Assembly (NCBI GenBank): GCA_963837445.1
Contig: CAWINK010000021.1
Span: forward strand, 310,001-374,000
DNA length: 64,000 nt
Source: JACVRW01 sp963837445
Lineage (GTDB): Bacteria > Actinomycetota > Thermoleophilia > Solirubrobacterales > Thermoleophilaceae
Direction of reading: 5' to 3'
Under the pieces are notes generated by a model, which saw only the letters and a list, made by a program, of their open reading frames with translations, was not told the origin of the DNA and did not search any database. This document shows, piece after piece, positions 1 to 8,460 of the stretch. The position numbers and the translations under genes were made by a program. Positions within the stretch are counted from its first letter, which is position 1. Every line of letters begins with the position of its first letter.

Positions 1-417
1 GGGCACACCCTCCTCGCGGGCGAGCTCAGCGAGCGCGCCGCCCGTGGTGAGTGCCACGCGCTGCGTGCCCGCGGCGCCGGCGGCTTCGAAGCACGCGAGC
101 GTTTCCTCGGTGTCGCCCGAGTAGCTGGCGCACAGGACGAGCGAGTCCGGCGGGATCCATGACTCGAGCGCATACCCGCGGACCACGGTGATCGGCCGCG
201 TGGCGCGATCGCCAAGGGCGGCCAGCGCCAGGTCCCCGCCAATCGCGGAGCCGCCCATTCCGCACACCACGAGCCCCCCGGGCAGATCGCGCGGGCGGAT
301 GCCCGCCGACTCAGCCCGCCACAGGGCGTCGCCCAGCTGCAGCGGCTGCGCCAGGACGTCCCCGAGCATCCCGGCCGGGTCCACGCCCTCGATGCTGTCT
401 GCGTTCAACTCATTCAT
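1..417 (-). CDS. Bifunctional phosphoglucose/phosphomannose isomerase-like SIS protein (partial)
   Basis: Only the first 139 residues lie in the window; the 3' end is beyond base 1. The visible part is the start of a SIS (sugar isomerase) fold: a short helical leader, then VVCGMGGSAIGGD at about residues 51-63, the sugar-phosphate-binding loop, and CASYSGDTEET at about 100-110, the second SIS signature. Proteins of this class interconvert glucose-6-P or mannose-6-P with fructose-6-P in the cytosol. The ATG at 417 overlaps the upstream gene's stop as ATGA, so it is translationally coupled to a nucleotidyltransferase and UDP-glucose dehydrogenase and probably feeds sugar-nucleotide synthesis. 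Substrate preference cannot be read from the fragment. Confidence 0.85.
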   Translation of the reverse strand, partial: MNELNADSIEGVDPAGMLGDVLAQPLQLGDALWRAESAGIRPRDLPGGLVVCGMGGSAIGGDLALAALGDRATRPITVVRGYALESWIPPDSLVLCASYSGDTEETLACFEAAGAAGTQRVALTTGGALAELAREEGVP

Positions 418-1460
418 GAGATTCGCTCCCCGGCCGGGACGGTGGCACCCGGCTCGATACGGGCTCCGGGCCCGACTACGGCGTTGTCTTCGATCACAGC
501 CCGGGCACCCACCATGGCATCCGGCCCCACGCGTGCGCGCTCGCCCACGCGCACCCCCTCGGCAAGCACGGACTCCACCACGGCGGCGTCCGCTCCCACG
601 TGCACCCGCTCGTGGAGGACGGAGCGCTCGACGCGCGCGTCGGTGCCGACGGAGCAGTGGCGCCCAAGCACGCTCTGTGGCCCGACGTGCGCCCCGGACA
701 GCAGGCAGTTCGCGTATACGAGCGAGCCGGTCTCGTCGCGCGGCGGCAGACTCGAGTGCACCCGCCCGGCCAGCAGGTCCCAGGTGGCCTCGAGGTAGCG
801 CTCGGGCGTCCCGATGTCGATCCAGTAGCCGGCGGCGTCGTACCCGTACAGCCCGTTCCCCACGAGCGTCGGGAAGACCTCGCGCTCGAAGGACACGGCG
901 CGTCCCGCCGGAATCGCCTCGATGACCTCGCGTTCGATCACGTACGCACCGGCGTTGATCCGGTTGGTGGGCGCCTCGCCGCCGCCCTTCTCGATGAACT
1001 CCTTGACCTGACCATCGTCCGCGGTGGGCACGACCCCGTAGCTCGAGGTGTCGTCGACGGGATAGAGGGCCAGCGTCGCCCGCGCCCCCGTGCGCTCGTG
1101 CTGCTCGAGCTCCGCGGTCAGGTCGATGTCGGTGAGCACGTCGCCGTTCAACACCAGCACCCGCTCCTCGAGCAGGCCCTCGTCGTGAGCGAGCCGCACG
1201 GGCCCGGCTGTGCCGAGCGGCTCGTCCTCGGTCACGTGGCGCAGGCGCATGCCGTCGTAGATGTCGCCGAGCACTGCCTTGACCGCCTCGGACATGAACC
1301 CGCACGAGAGGATCACCTCCTCGGCGCCGTGCGAGTGGGCCCAGTCGAGCATGAAGGAGAGGAACGGCCGCCCGGCGAGCGGCATCACGGGCTTCGGGGT
1401 CGTGAGCGTGAGCGGCCTTAGCCGCGTGCCCTCGCCGCCGGCCAGCACCAGGGCCTGCAC
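414..1460 (-). CDS. Mannose-1-phosphate guanylyltransferase-like NTP transferase with left-handed beta-helix
   Basis: A 348-residue sugar-1-phosphate nucleotidyltransferase. Residues 1-235 form the NTP-transferase domain, with the pyrophosphorylase signature LAGGEGTRLRPLTLTTPKP at the N-terminus, NGDVLTDID as the metal/sugar site, and a GTPERY motif near residue 225. Residues of about 245-348 are hexapeptide-type repeats (GAHVGPQSVLG and similar) typical of a left-handed beta-helix. It makes an NDP-sugar such as GDP-mannose, but GDP, UDP and dTDP specificity cannot be separated by eye. The start is GTG 1460, two bases after the UDP-glucose dehydrogenase stop; reading further upstream gives only Arg-rich antisense-like sequence. 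Confidence 0.88.
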   Translation of the reverse strand: MQALVLAGGEGTRLRPLTLTTPKPVMPLAGRPFLSFMLDWAHSHGAEEVILSCGFMSEAVKAVLGDIYDGMRLRHVTEDEPLGTAGPVRLAHDEGLLEERVLVLNGDVLTDIDLTAELEQHERTGARATLALYPVDDTSSYGVVPTADDGQVKEFIEKGGGEAPTNRINAGAYVIEREVIEAIPAGRAVSFEREVFPTLVGNGLYGYDAAGYWIDIGTPERYLEATWDLLAGRVHSSLPPRDETGSLVYANCLLSGAHVGPQSVLGRHCSVGTDARVERSVLHERVHVGADAAVVESVLAEGVRVGERARVGPDAMVGARAVIEDNAVVGPGARIEPGATVPAGERIS

Positions 1461-1462
1461 GG

Positions 1463-2740
1463 CTAGCGGCCTATCCCCTCGTAGGTGAACCCCGCCTCCA
1501 CGAGCTCCTCGCGGTCGAGGAAGTTGCGGCCGTCCACCACGAGCGGCACGCGCATGCGGCGCTTGACCTCGCCCGTCCAGTCGAGCTCCCGGAACTCGGG
1601 CCACTCCGTCACGAGCACGACGGCGTCGGCCCCGTCGATCGCTTCGAGCGCGGACTCCGTGATACGGGCGCCTGCGAGCAGGTCCTCGGCCCGCTTCCCC
1701 GCCACGGGGTCGTAGGCCCGCACGTTGGCGCCCTCGCCGGCGAGCCGCCCCGCCAGCACCACGCTGGTGGCCTCGCGGATGTCGTCGGTGTCAGGCTTGA
1801 AGGCCAGGCCGAGCAGCGCGACCTCCTTGCCGGCCAGCGGGCCGAGGTGCTTCTGAAGCTTGCTGATCGTGCGCCGCTTCTGGAGCTCGTTCACCTCCAC
1901 GACAGCCGTGAGCAGCTGGAAGTGGTAGCCGGTGTTGCCCGCGAGCTGCTTGAGCGCCTGAACGTCCTTCGGGAAGCAGGAGCCGCCGAAGCCCACGCCA
2001 GCCTGCAGGAACTTCGGCCCGATGCGATCGTCGAGGCCCATCCCGCGCGCGACCTCGCGCACATCCGCGCCGAGCTCCTCCGACACGTTCGCGATCTCGT
2101 TGATGAAGCTGATCTTGGTGGCGAGGAACGCGTTCGATGCCAGCTTGATCATCTCGGCGCTGGCCACATCGGTGCGGACAACCTCTGCGCCGAGCGGCGC
2201 GTACAGCGCCTCGACCCGGTCGGCGTACTGCTCCGAGCCGCCGTTTGCGCCCACGACCACGCGGTCGGGCTTCATGAAGTCCGCCACGGCGCTCCCCTCC
2301 TTCAGGAACTCGGGGTTCGACACGTAGCCGATCCCCTCCCTGCGCCGCTGGATCGAGCGCCCGGTGCCGACCGGCACGGTGCTCTTCATGACGAGGGCGT
2401 GGTCGTCCGAGTCGCCGAGCTCGTCGATCACAGCCTCCACGCGCGAGAGGTCGGCGTCCCCGGAGTAGCTCGGCGGCGTGTCCACGCAGACGAACAGGAG
2501 CTGCGCGTGCTCGAGCACCGCCTGCATGTCGGTCGTGAAATGAAGACGCTCGGAGTTCTTCGTGATGACGTCGCCGAGGCCGGGCTCGTGGATCGGCAGC
2601 TCTCCGCGCGCGAGCGCCTCCACCTTCTCGGGGATGATGTCGCGCGCCCACACCTCGTGTCCGAGCTCCGCGAAGCACGCTGCGGTGACCGCACCGACCC
2701 AGCCGACGCCGATTACTCCGATCGGTTCCCTCTCCGTCAT
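1463..2740 (-). CDS. UDP-glucose 6-dehydrogenase
   Basis: A 425-residue cytosolic enzyme that oxidises UDP-glucose to UDP-glucuronate with two NAD+. It starts with a Rossmann loop GVIGVGWVGAVTAACFAELG, has the middle dimerisation domain with FLKEGSAVADF and IKLASNAFLATKISFINE, and the catalytic cysteine in GVGFGGSCFPKDV at about residues 250-262. The C-terminal UDP-binding domain contains LGLAFKPDTDDIREA. The length is normal for the family. It is the third gene of a five-gene leftward operon and supplies UDP-glucuronate (and through it pentoses) for surface glycan. The start ATG 2740 lies 16 bases after the frameshift-corrected LCP stop. Confidence 0.95.
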   Translation of the reverse strand: MTEREPIGVIGVGWVGAVTAACFAELGHEVWARDIIPEKVEALARGELPIHEPGLGDVITKNSERLHFTTDMQAVLEHAQLLFVCVDTPPSYSGDADLSRVEAVIDELGDSDDHALVMKSTVPVGTGRSIQRRREGIGYVSNPEFLKEGSAVADFMKPDRVVVGANGGSEQYADRVEALYAPLGAEVVRTDVASAEMIKLASNAFLATKISFINEIANVSEELGADVREVARGMGLDDRIGPKFLQAGVGFGGSCFPKDVQALKQLAGNTGYHFQLLTAVVEVNELQKRRTISKLQKHLGPLAGKEVALLGLAFKPDTDDIREATSVVLAGRLAGEGANVRAYDPVAGKRAEDLLAGARITESALEAIDGADAVVLVTEWPEFRELDWTGEVKRRMRVPLVVDGRNFLDREELVEAGFTYEGIGR

Positions 2741-2756
2741 GCGCGCCGGAGCCTAG

Positions 2757-4221
2757 TCAGCAGCAGCGGCGGGTGGACCGCGCGATGGCCATCATCTGCT
2801 TCTTCGTGAGGGTCTGAAGCAGCGTGTTCGAGACCCAGTAGGCCGCCTTCGGCGTGCGCCAGGCCACCAGGCGCAGCCGGTCGCCCGCGAAATGCAACTC
2901 GTACTCGCGGCCGCCGACCGTGCGCTTCTCGGTCGGGCTGTCGAGGATCGGCGGGTCCTTCCAAGTGGTGCCCTGCAGTCCGTAGTACTCGCCGTTTGCG
3001 TCGGTGCGGCGTCATCACGATCCGGTAGGCGCCGTAGCGCTTGCCGTCGGGGGCCCTCAGCTTGTACACGCGCGGCGGCCCCACGAAAATCGACGAGTTC
3101 CGCAGCAGCGTCGGGTACAGCACCGGCAGCGAGCCGCCGGCGCCCCCCTGCACGGCCTGTAGCCCCTGGTCCTCGCCGAGGCCGCTGGCGTCGTAGACGC
3201 CGATCGAGCGGTCGCCTCGCCGCTGGCGCCGCTTCGGCTTGCGCGCCGGCCGCTCCTCCGGCGCCTCGCCGCGCGGACCGGGCGAGTCCTCGACGTTGAG
3301 GAACTGCTGGACCAGCCTTTGCACCTGCTCGTTGCTGGCCTCGACGAAGCTGGGTCCGATCTCCCCCTCGAAATGGATCTCCTGGATCGGCTGGCCGGCC
3401 GAGAAGTACGCGAGCTTCACGAGGCGCAGCACCTCCGACCTGCTGCGCAGGGTGGCGTCCGTGGCGGTGTTGCGACCGAAGATCTTCACGAGCCGGTCGC
3501 GGTTCTCGATCAGCTTGGTGTAGGTGACCTGCTGCTTCATCTGGCGCAGGAAGTCCTGCTGGCGCGCGGACCGCACCAGGTCCGTGTCGAAATGGCGGAA
3601 GCGCACGTACTGGAGCGCCTGGCGCGCGCACAGTCGCTGGTAGCCCGGGTCGATGTCGATGAACGTGAACTCCGCGCTGTCGTTGAAGTAGTCGCGGTCC
3701 ACGTCGGTGTAGACGCAGCCGATCGCGTTCACGGCTCGCCAGAAGCCCTTGAACGTCACGTTGACCACGTGGTTGATCGACAGGCGCGTGAGCTGCTTCA
3801 CCGTCTGGAAGGTCAGCGCGGGCCCGCCGTACTCGTAGGCCGCGTTGATCTTGTCCACGCCGTGGCCCGGAATGCGCACCTTCAGGTCGCGCGGCAGCGA
3901 CATGATCGCCGTCGCCTCCTTGTCCGGGTTCAGGCGCACGAGCATGATCGTGTCCGAGCGCGCACCGCTCGCCCCCTCGCCGTTCGCACGAGGACGGCGG
4001 TCCGACCCGAGGATCAGGATCGTCTGCGCCTCGCCCGGGTCCGTGCTCGCGAGCTTGTTCTTGCCGAGCTTCAGCTCCGTGCCGAGCTCGAGCGCGCTCA
4101 CGACCTTGTCGACCTCGTGGAAGGCCGCGACTGCCGTGGCGCCGGCGGCGGCGAACACGACGAGGAAACCGCCCAGCAGGAGGCGCTTCCAGAGTCCGGG
4201 GCGGGGAATGTCCTGGAACAT
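2757..4221 (-). CDS. LytR-CpsA-Psr (LCP) family glycopolymer ligase, one frameshift
   Basis: LCP proteins move undecaprenyl-linked glycopolymers onto peptidoglycan at the outer face of the membrane. Residues of about 10-33 are a signal anchor; the LCP domain follows with ILGSDRRP, RSDTIMLVRLNP, IMSLPRDLKV, GVDKINAAYEYGG, QALQYVRFRH and DLVRSARQQDFLR, all family landmarks. The reading frame breaks near 3003-3011, in a GC-rich run: upstream sequence gives YGAYRIVMTP, and the continuation is found one frame over as ANGEYYGLQGTTWKDPP, ending at a stop at 2757-2759. Removing one base yields about 487 residues. An assembly indel is likely. The ATG overlaps the upstream peptidase stop as TGATG. Confidence 0.88.
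3003..3011 (-). other. Frameshift site in the LCP gene
   Basis: One extra base in the run read on the minus strand as ACGCCGCACCGACGC shifts the frame. The last roughly 80 residues of the LCP protein are recovered only in the next frame. Confidence 0.75.
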
Positions 4222-5315
4222 CAGGCGATCTTCAGGCGGCGCGCGGCCAGCAGGTCGACGAACTCGACAAGTGCGGCCCGATACTGGCCGAGCGACCGGA
4301 TCGACACCCACTCCTCCGGCCCGTGATGGCCGTCACCGGTGGGGCCGCACTCCACCGCGGGCACACCGGCCTCGAGGAACGAGATCGCGTCCGAGGCGCC
4401 GTCGCGGCCCACGCCGAGTCGCTCGCTCGTGGGCTCGGCCACGCGTCCGATCGCCGTGCCGAGCGCCTGAACGTACGGGTCGTCGCGCGCCACGATCGCC
4501 GGCTGGCGGTGGAACACCTTCGCCACGTGCACGTCCGGGAGCGCCTCCACCGCGGCCCTGATCGCCTCGTGGTCCTGGCCCGGGAGGTAGCGCACGTCCA
4601 CGTCGATCACACAGAGGTCCGGCACCTTGTTCATCGCGTCCCCGCCGACGATGCGGCCCAGGTTGATCGAGGGCCGGTCGAACAGGTCCGAGGACTCGCG
4701 CGCGAATGGGAGGCTCTCGATCTGGCGGAAGGTGTCGATGGCCTTGAGCACCGCGTTGTCGCCGACCCACGGTGTCGAGCCGTGGGCCGCCGTGCCGGTC
4801 ACCTCGATCCTCATGGCGAGCACACCCTTCGCCTGGATGCCGATGTGGAGGTCGGTGGGCTCGCCGGTGATCGCGAAGTCGCCGAGGTACCCCTCTCGCA
4901 CGAGGTAGTCCGAGCCGCGGTCGTCGAGCTCCTCCGACTCCTCGTCCGCGACGCAGACGAAATGCACCCGCACGCGGTCCTGTGTGGCGATGTCGCGGAA
5001 GGCGCAGATCATGGACGCGAGGCCGCCCTTCATGTCGTAGGCGCCGCGGCCGTAGAGGCGGTCGCCGTCGATGCGCGGCTCGAACTGCTCCGGCCGGCCC
5101 GGCACCACGTCCAGATGCCCGTGCAGCACGATCGTCGTGCCGCTCGCGGGACCGACCGTGGCCGTCAGCAGCGGACGTCCGTTGTGCTGAGTGCCCGTCA
5201 CCTCCACGTCGCGCGCCTCGAGCCAGCCCTTCACGAAGCCAGCGGCGGCCTGCATTCCCTCGAGGGTGGACGTGTCGTAGGTGATCAGACGCTCGGTGAG
5301 AGCGCGTTCATCCAC
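4221..5315 (-). CDS. M20 family metallopeptidase (ArgE/DapE-like deacylase)
   Basis: A 364-residue zinc-dependent amidohydrolase. It shows IVLHGHLDVVPG (first metal ligand and catalytic Asp), GRGAYDMKGG (bridging Asp), VADEESEE (catalytic Glu pair), ITGEPT, and the C-terminal GDGHHGPEEW histidine ligand. The order and spacing match the M20 fold with a central dimerisation insert. The family cleaves N-acyl amino acids or small peptides; the substrate is not deducible. I chose GTG 5315 because a TATTCT hexamer sits exactly 7 nt before it, and the alternative ATG 5384 would add a Pro/Gly/Ala-rich leader with no homology. It heads the leftward sugar-nucleotide operon, although its link to that pathway is unclear. 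Confidence 0.85.
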   Translation of the reverse strand: MDERALTERLITYDTSTLEGMQAAAGFVKGWLEARDVEVTGTQHNGRPLLTATVGPASGTTIVLHGHLDVVPGRPEQFEPRIDGDRLYGRGAYDMKGGLASMICAFRDIATQDRVRVHFVCVADEESEELDDRGSDYLVREGYLGDFAITGEPTDLHIGIQAKGVLAMRIEVTGTAAHGSTPWVGDNAVLKAIDTFRQIESLPFARESSDLFDRPSINLGRIVGGDAMNKVPDLCVIDVDVRYLPGQDHEAIRAAVEALPDVHVAKVFHRQPAIVARDDPYVQALGTAIGRVAEPTSERLGVGRDGASDAISFLEAGVPAVECGPTGDGHHGPEEWVSIRSLGQYRAALVEFVDLLAARRLKIA

Positions 5316-5328
5316 CTGGCTGAGAATA
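5316..5328 (-). promoter_or_regulatory. Leaderless promoter -10, M20 peptidase operon
   Basis: On the minus strand TATTCT (5328-5323) is followed by 7 nt and GTG 5315. No Shine-Dalgarno sequence is present. This decides the start of the first gene of the 1-5.3 kb operon. Confidence 0.5.
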
Positions 5329-5408
5329 GCCGGGGCGCCCGGGCCGGGCCCGGGCGGTGCGGCAGCGCCACCGAACGGCGGCATCGAAGGGGGTGCTATC
5401 GAAGTTCT

Positions 5409-5423
5409 CCGCGATATACGCGG
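5409..5423. terminator. Small hairpins between tag and the peptidase operon
   Basis: CCGCG-ATATA-CGCGG forms a 5-bp stem, and an overlapping CGCGAT...ATCGCG pairing extends it to 5431. It lies in the 146-base gap between the end of tag (5462) and the peptidase start, in the window's locally most AT-rich sequence, so it may end tag transcription. There is no T tract. Confidence 0.3.
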
Positions 5424-5461
5424 TTAATCGCGATCGGTCCCCTCCTCAGTGCTGCCGTTCA

Positions 5462-6088
5462 TCAACGCTGCCGTTCAACCGTGACGCCGGGGCGCTCCGC
5501 TTCGACCTCCGCCCGGACCCAGCAGCCGGCCAGGTGATCGTTCACGAGGCCACATGCCTGCATCATCGCGTAGGCGGTGGTGGGCCCGACGAAGCGGAAC
5601 CCGCGCTTCTTCAGGTCCTTGCTCAGCGCGGTGGACTCGGGCGTGATCGCGGGCAGGTCGTCGAGCGAGCGCGGGGCCCGCCGCCGCCCGCTCGGTGCGT
5701 AGGACCAGATCAGCTCGGCCAGCGACTCGCCGTCGGCGCGCATGGCCCTCGCCGCCACGGCGTTCGCGATCGCCGCCTCGATCTTGCCGCGGTGGCGGAC
5801 GATGCCGGCGTCGGCGAGCAGGCGGGCCACGTCGCGATCCCCGAAGCGCGCAACGGCGTCGATCTCGAAGCCCGCGAACGCCGCCCGGAAGTTCTCGCGC
5901 TTGCGCAGGATCGTGAGCCAGGACAGGCCCGACTGGAAGCCCTCCAGCACCATGCGCTCGTAGAGCCCGCGGTCGTCGGTCACCGGCCGGCCCCACTCCG
6001 CGTCGTGGTAGGCGAAGTAGTCGGGACTGGACCCGCCCCACCAGCATCGCCGGCGCCCGTCCGGGCCGGTCGCAAGCGCGGTCGCCAC
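5462..6088 (-). CDS. tag: DNA-3-methyladenine glycosylase I
   Basis: A 208-residue base-excision repair enzyme that removes 3-methyladenine. The N-terminus has RRCWWGGSSPDYFAYHDAEW, with the first zinc ligands and the substrate pocket; GFQSGLSWLTILRKRENFR is the helix-hairpin-helix core, and FVGPTTAYAMMQACGLVNDH plus the following Cys complete the C-terminal zinc site. The length fits the family. GTG 6088 is chosen because TAGCTT lies exactly 7 nt upstream; a longer reading would run into the divergent neighbour. The gene is divergent from the glycosyltransferase-flippase fusion and looks like a solitary unit. Confidence 0.92.
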   Translation of the reverse strand: MATALATGPDGRRRCWWGGSSPDYFAYHDAEWGRPVTDDRGLYERMVLEGFQSGLSWLTILRKRENFRAAFAGFEIDAVARFGDRDVARLLADAGIVRHRGKIEAAIANAVAARAMRADGESLAELIWSYAPSGRRRAPRSLDDLPAITPESTALSKDLKKRGFRFVGPTTAYAMMQACGLVNDHLAGCWVRAEVEAERPGVTVERQR

Positions 6089-6114
6089 GCGGATGAAGCT
6101 ATACCCTCGGCGCC
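6089..6114. promoter_or_regulatory. Overlapping divergent leaderless promoters (tag / GT-flippase)
   Basis: Rightward TACCCT (6102-6107) lies 7 nt before GTG 6115. Leftward TAGCTT (6101-6096) lies 7 nt before GTG 6088. The two hexamers abut around a shared AGCTATAC core, so the whole intergenic region is 26 bases. Confidence 0.55.
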
Positions 6115-8460
6115 GTGCACATCCTCGTGCTAACCGACCGCGACTGGACGCATCCGCAGGGTGGCGGAACCGGCACCAACCTCTACGGGCAGGTCTCGCG
6201 CTGGCTGGCGTGGGGCCACCGCGTGTCGCTGATCGCGTCCGCCTATCCGGGCTGCGAGCCATACGAGGAGCACGGAGAGCTGGCCATCCACCGGGTCGGC
6301 GGCCGCTCCACGGTCTTCCCGCGCGCGATCTGGAGGCAATGGCGCGGCCTCGTTCCCGACGCCGACGTGACGCTCGAGGTGGTGAACGGCATCACCTTCC
6401 TGACGCCGCTGTGGCTACGGGGCCCGCGGGTGACCCTCGTCCACCACATCCACCGCGACCACTACGTGCGCGAGATGGGCCGCACGGGCGCCGTGGCGGC
6501 CTGGGCGCTCGAGACCGCGCCGCTCAAGCTGCTCTACCGCGGCTCGCGCTTCCTGACGATCTCCGATGCCGCCGCACTCGACATCGCCGCGCTCGGCATC
6601 TCGCCCGAGCAGATCGAGATGAACTACATCGGCGTGGAGCTGGACGCCTACGAGCCGGGTCGCCGCGCGGAGCACCCGATGCTGCTCTACCTCGGCCGCC
6701 TCAAGCGCTACAAGCGGATCGAGCTGCTCCTGGACGTGCTCGAGCAGATCCCGGAGGCCACGCTCGAGATGGCCGGCGAGGGCGACCACCGCGAGGCGAT
6801 CGAGCACGAGATCGCCCGGCGCGGGCTCGCGCCGCGCGTGCTCATGCACGGCCACGTGAGCGAGGAGAAGAAGCTCGAGCTGCTCCAGCGCGCCTGGGTC
6901 AACATGACGGCGTCGTCGGCCGAGGGCTGGTGCCTCACGGTCATGGAGGCAGCAGCCTGCGAGACGCCCAGCGTGGCCATGGCCGTGGGCGGACTGCCCG
7001 AGTCGATCGTGGACGGCGAGACCGGCCTGCTCGCTCGCACTCCGGAGGAGCTCGTGGAGAAGACGAGCCTGCTCGTCACGGACGGCGAGTTGCGCGAACG
7101 GCTGGGCGCGCGCGCCCGAGAGCGCGCCCGCGAGTTCACCTGGGACCGCGCCGCAGAGCACAACCTGCGTGCGCTGGAGGAGGAGCGGGAGCGGCAGGTG
7201 GATCGCCCCTCGGCGGTGCGCAGCCTGGCGCGCACGGACACAGGGCGCGCGGCCGGGCTCGCCGCCTCGGTGATCGCAGGCAACGTGATCGCGCTCGCCT
7301 TCACGATCGTCTTCGCCCGGGTGCTCGGTGCGAGCGACTACGGCTCGCTGGCCGCCCTGCTGTCCGCCTTCATCATCCTGATGGTTCCCGGCTCGGCCCT
7401 TCAGATCGCCGTCGCGAGGGACGTGAGCACCGCCGCGGCATCGGGTCATACGAACGCGGGCGCCGGCGTCCGACGATGGCTCGGGCATCTTTTGCTGGCC
7501 ACGGTGGTGGTGGCGCTGCTTGCGATCCCGCTGCGCCACGTGCTCGCGGCCATCCTGAACGTCGACGAGGCCTGGGCGGCCGCTGCGGTGCCGCTCACGG
7601 CGATGCTGTGGATGGTCGTGTCGGTGGAGCGCGGCGCGCTCCAGGGACTCCAGCGCTACAGGCTCGTGGCCTGGAGCATCATCGGGGAGGCCGGTGCACG
7701 GCTCGCCTTCGCCATCCTCCTCGTTGGCGTGGGACTCGACGTGACCGGGGCCTTCCTCGGAAGCGTGATGGGGCTCGTGGCCGTGGGTCTGCTGCTCGCG
7801 GTACCGCTGTTCAGGCAGGTGCCGCACGGCGAGGGAACTCCGCTGCGCGACCTGCTCGCCGGCGCCTGGGTGCCCGTCATCGGGCTGATGCTGCTGTTCG
7901 CGCTCCAGGAGCTGCACGTGATCGTCGTGAAGCACGAGGCCGACGGCGACGCTGCCGGCTCCTACGCCGTTGCGGCGGTGGCGGCCAAGGCGATCATCTG
8001 GGTGGCCGTGGGGCTCGGCATGTACCTGCTTCCCGAGGCCGCCCGCCGTGTGCGCGGAGGCGAGGACGCGCGCCCGATCCTGCTGCGAACGCTGGCGCTG
8101 ATCGCCGCCGCCGCGGTGCCGATGGTCCTGATCTATGCCGTGGCCGCCGAGCCCCTGCTGGGCGCGGTGTTCGGGGATGACCTGACCGGGGCGGCCGGGG
8201 CGCTGCCGTGGCTCGGGCTCGCGATGGCGCTGCTGGCCTGCGCATACCTCGCCGTCCAGTACCTGCTCGCGATAGGGCAGAGGAGCTTCATCGGGGTGCT
8301 TGCCGCGGCCGCCGCCGTGGAGGTGCTCGCGCTGCTCGTCGTGGGCGCCAACCTCACCAGCATCGCGCTCGCTCTGTTCGGTCTGCAGCTGATCTGCGCG
8401 GCATCGATGCTGTTGCTGTCGCTGCGCACGCCGGCCCCGCCCGGCGTCGCAACCGCGTGA
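6115..8460 (+). CDS. Glycosyltransferase family 4 / Wzx-like flippase fusion
   Basis: A 781-residue two-part protein. Residues 1 to about 365 are a GT4 (GT-B fold) retaining glycosyltransferase: an N-terminal GGGTGTNLYGQVSRWL acceptor loop, YLGRLKRYKRIELLLDVL at the start of the nucleotide-sugar domain, and the E-x7-E region EGWCLTVMEAAACETPSV. After a charged linker (about 366-376), residues of about 380-775 form a hydrophobic domain with 10-12 predicted membrane spans, starting GLAASVIAGNVIALAFTIVF, like the polysaccharide-exporter (MATE/Wzx) fold. The union would couple glycan assembly and lipid-linked export in one chain. It is followed directly by a methyltransferase overlapping as GTGA. 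Confidence 0.85.
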   Translation: MHILVLTDRDWTHPQGGGTGTNLYGQVSRWLAWGHRVSLIASAYPGCEPYEEHGELAIHRVGGRSTVFPRAIWRQWRGLVPDADVTLEVVNGITFLTPLWLRGPRVTLVHHIHRDHYVREMGRTGAVAAWALETAPLKLLYRGSRFLTISDAAALDIAALGISPEQIEMNYIGVELDAYEPGRRAEHPMLLYLGRLKRYKRIELLLDVLEQIPEATLEMAGEGDHREAIEHEIARRGLAPRVLMHGHVSEEKKLELLQRAWVNMTASSAEGWCLTVMEAAACETPSVAMAVGGLPESIVDGETGLLARTPEELVEKTSLLVTDGELRERLGARARERAREFTWDRAAEHNLRALEEERERQVDRPSAVRSLARTDTGRAAGLAASVIAGNVIALAFTIVFARVLGASDYGSLAALLSAFIILMVPGSALQIAVARDVSTAAASGHTNAGAGVRRWLGHLLLATVVVALLAIPLRHVLAAILNVDEAWAAAAVPLTAMLWMVVSVERGALQGLQRYRLVAWSIIGEAGARLAFAILLVGVGLDVTGAFLGSVMGLVAVGLLLAVPLFRQVPHGEGTPLRDLLAGAWVPVIGLMLLFALQELHVIVVKHEADGDAAGSYAVAAVAAKAIIWVAVGLGMYLLPEAARRVRGGEDARPILLRTLALIAAAAVPMVLIYAVAAEPLLGAVFGDDLTGAAGALPWLGLAMALLACAYLAVQYLLAIGQRSFIGVLAAAAAVEVLALLVVGANLTSIALALFGLQLICAASMLLLSLRTPAPPGVATA

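Noticed and set aside
4221..5384. Upstream ATG 5384 as start of the M20 peptidase
   Set aside because: It would add 23 Pro/Gly/Ala-rich residues, has no ribosome-binding site, and would place the TATTCT hexamer inside the coding region.
6093..8180. Long open frame overlapping the GT-flippase gene in another plus-strand frame
   Set aside because: Arg/Pro/Ala-rich translation with no motifs, typical of an alternative frame over high-GC coding DNA; the other frame has clear domains.
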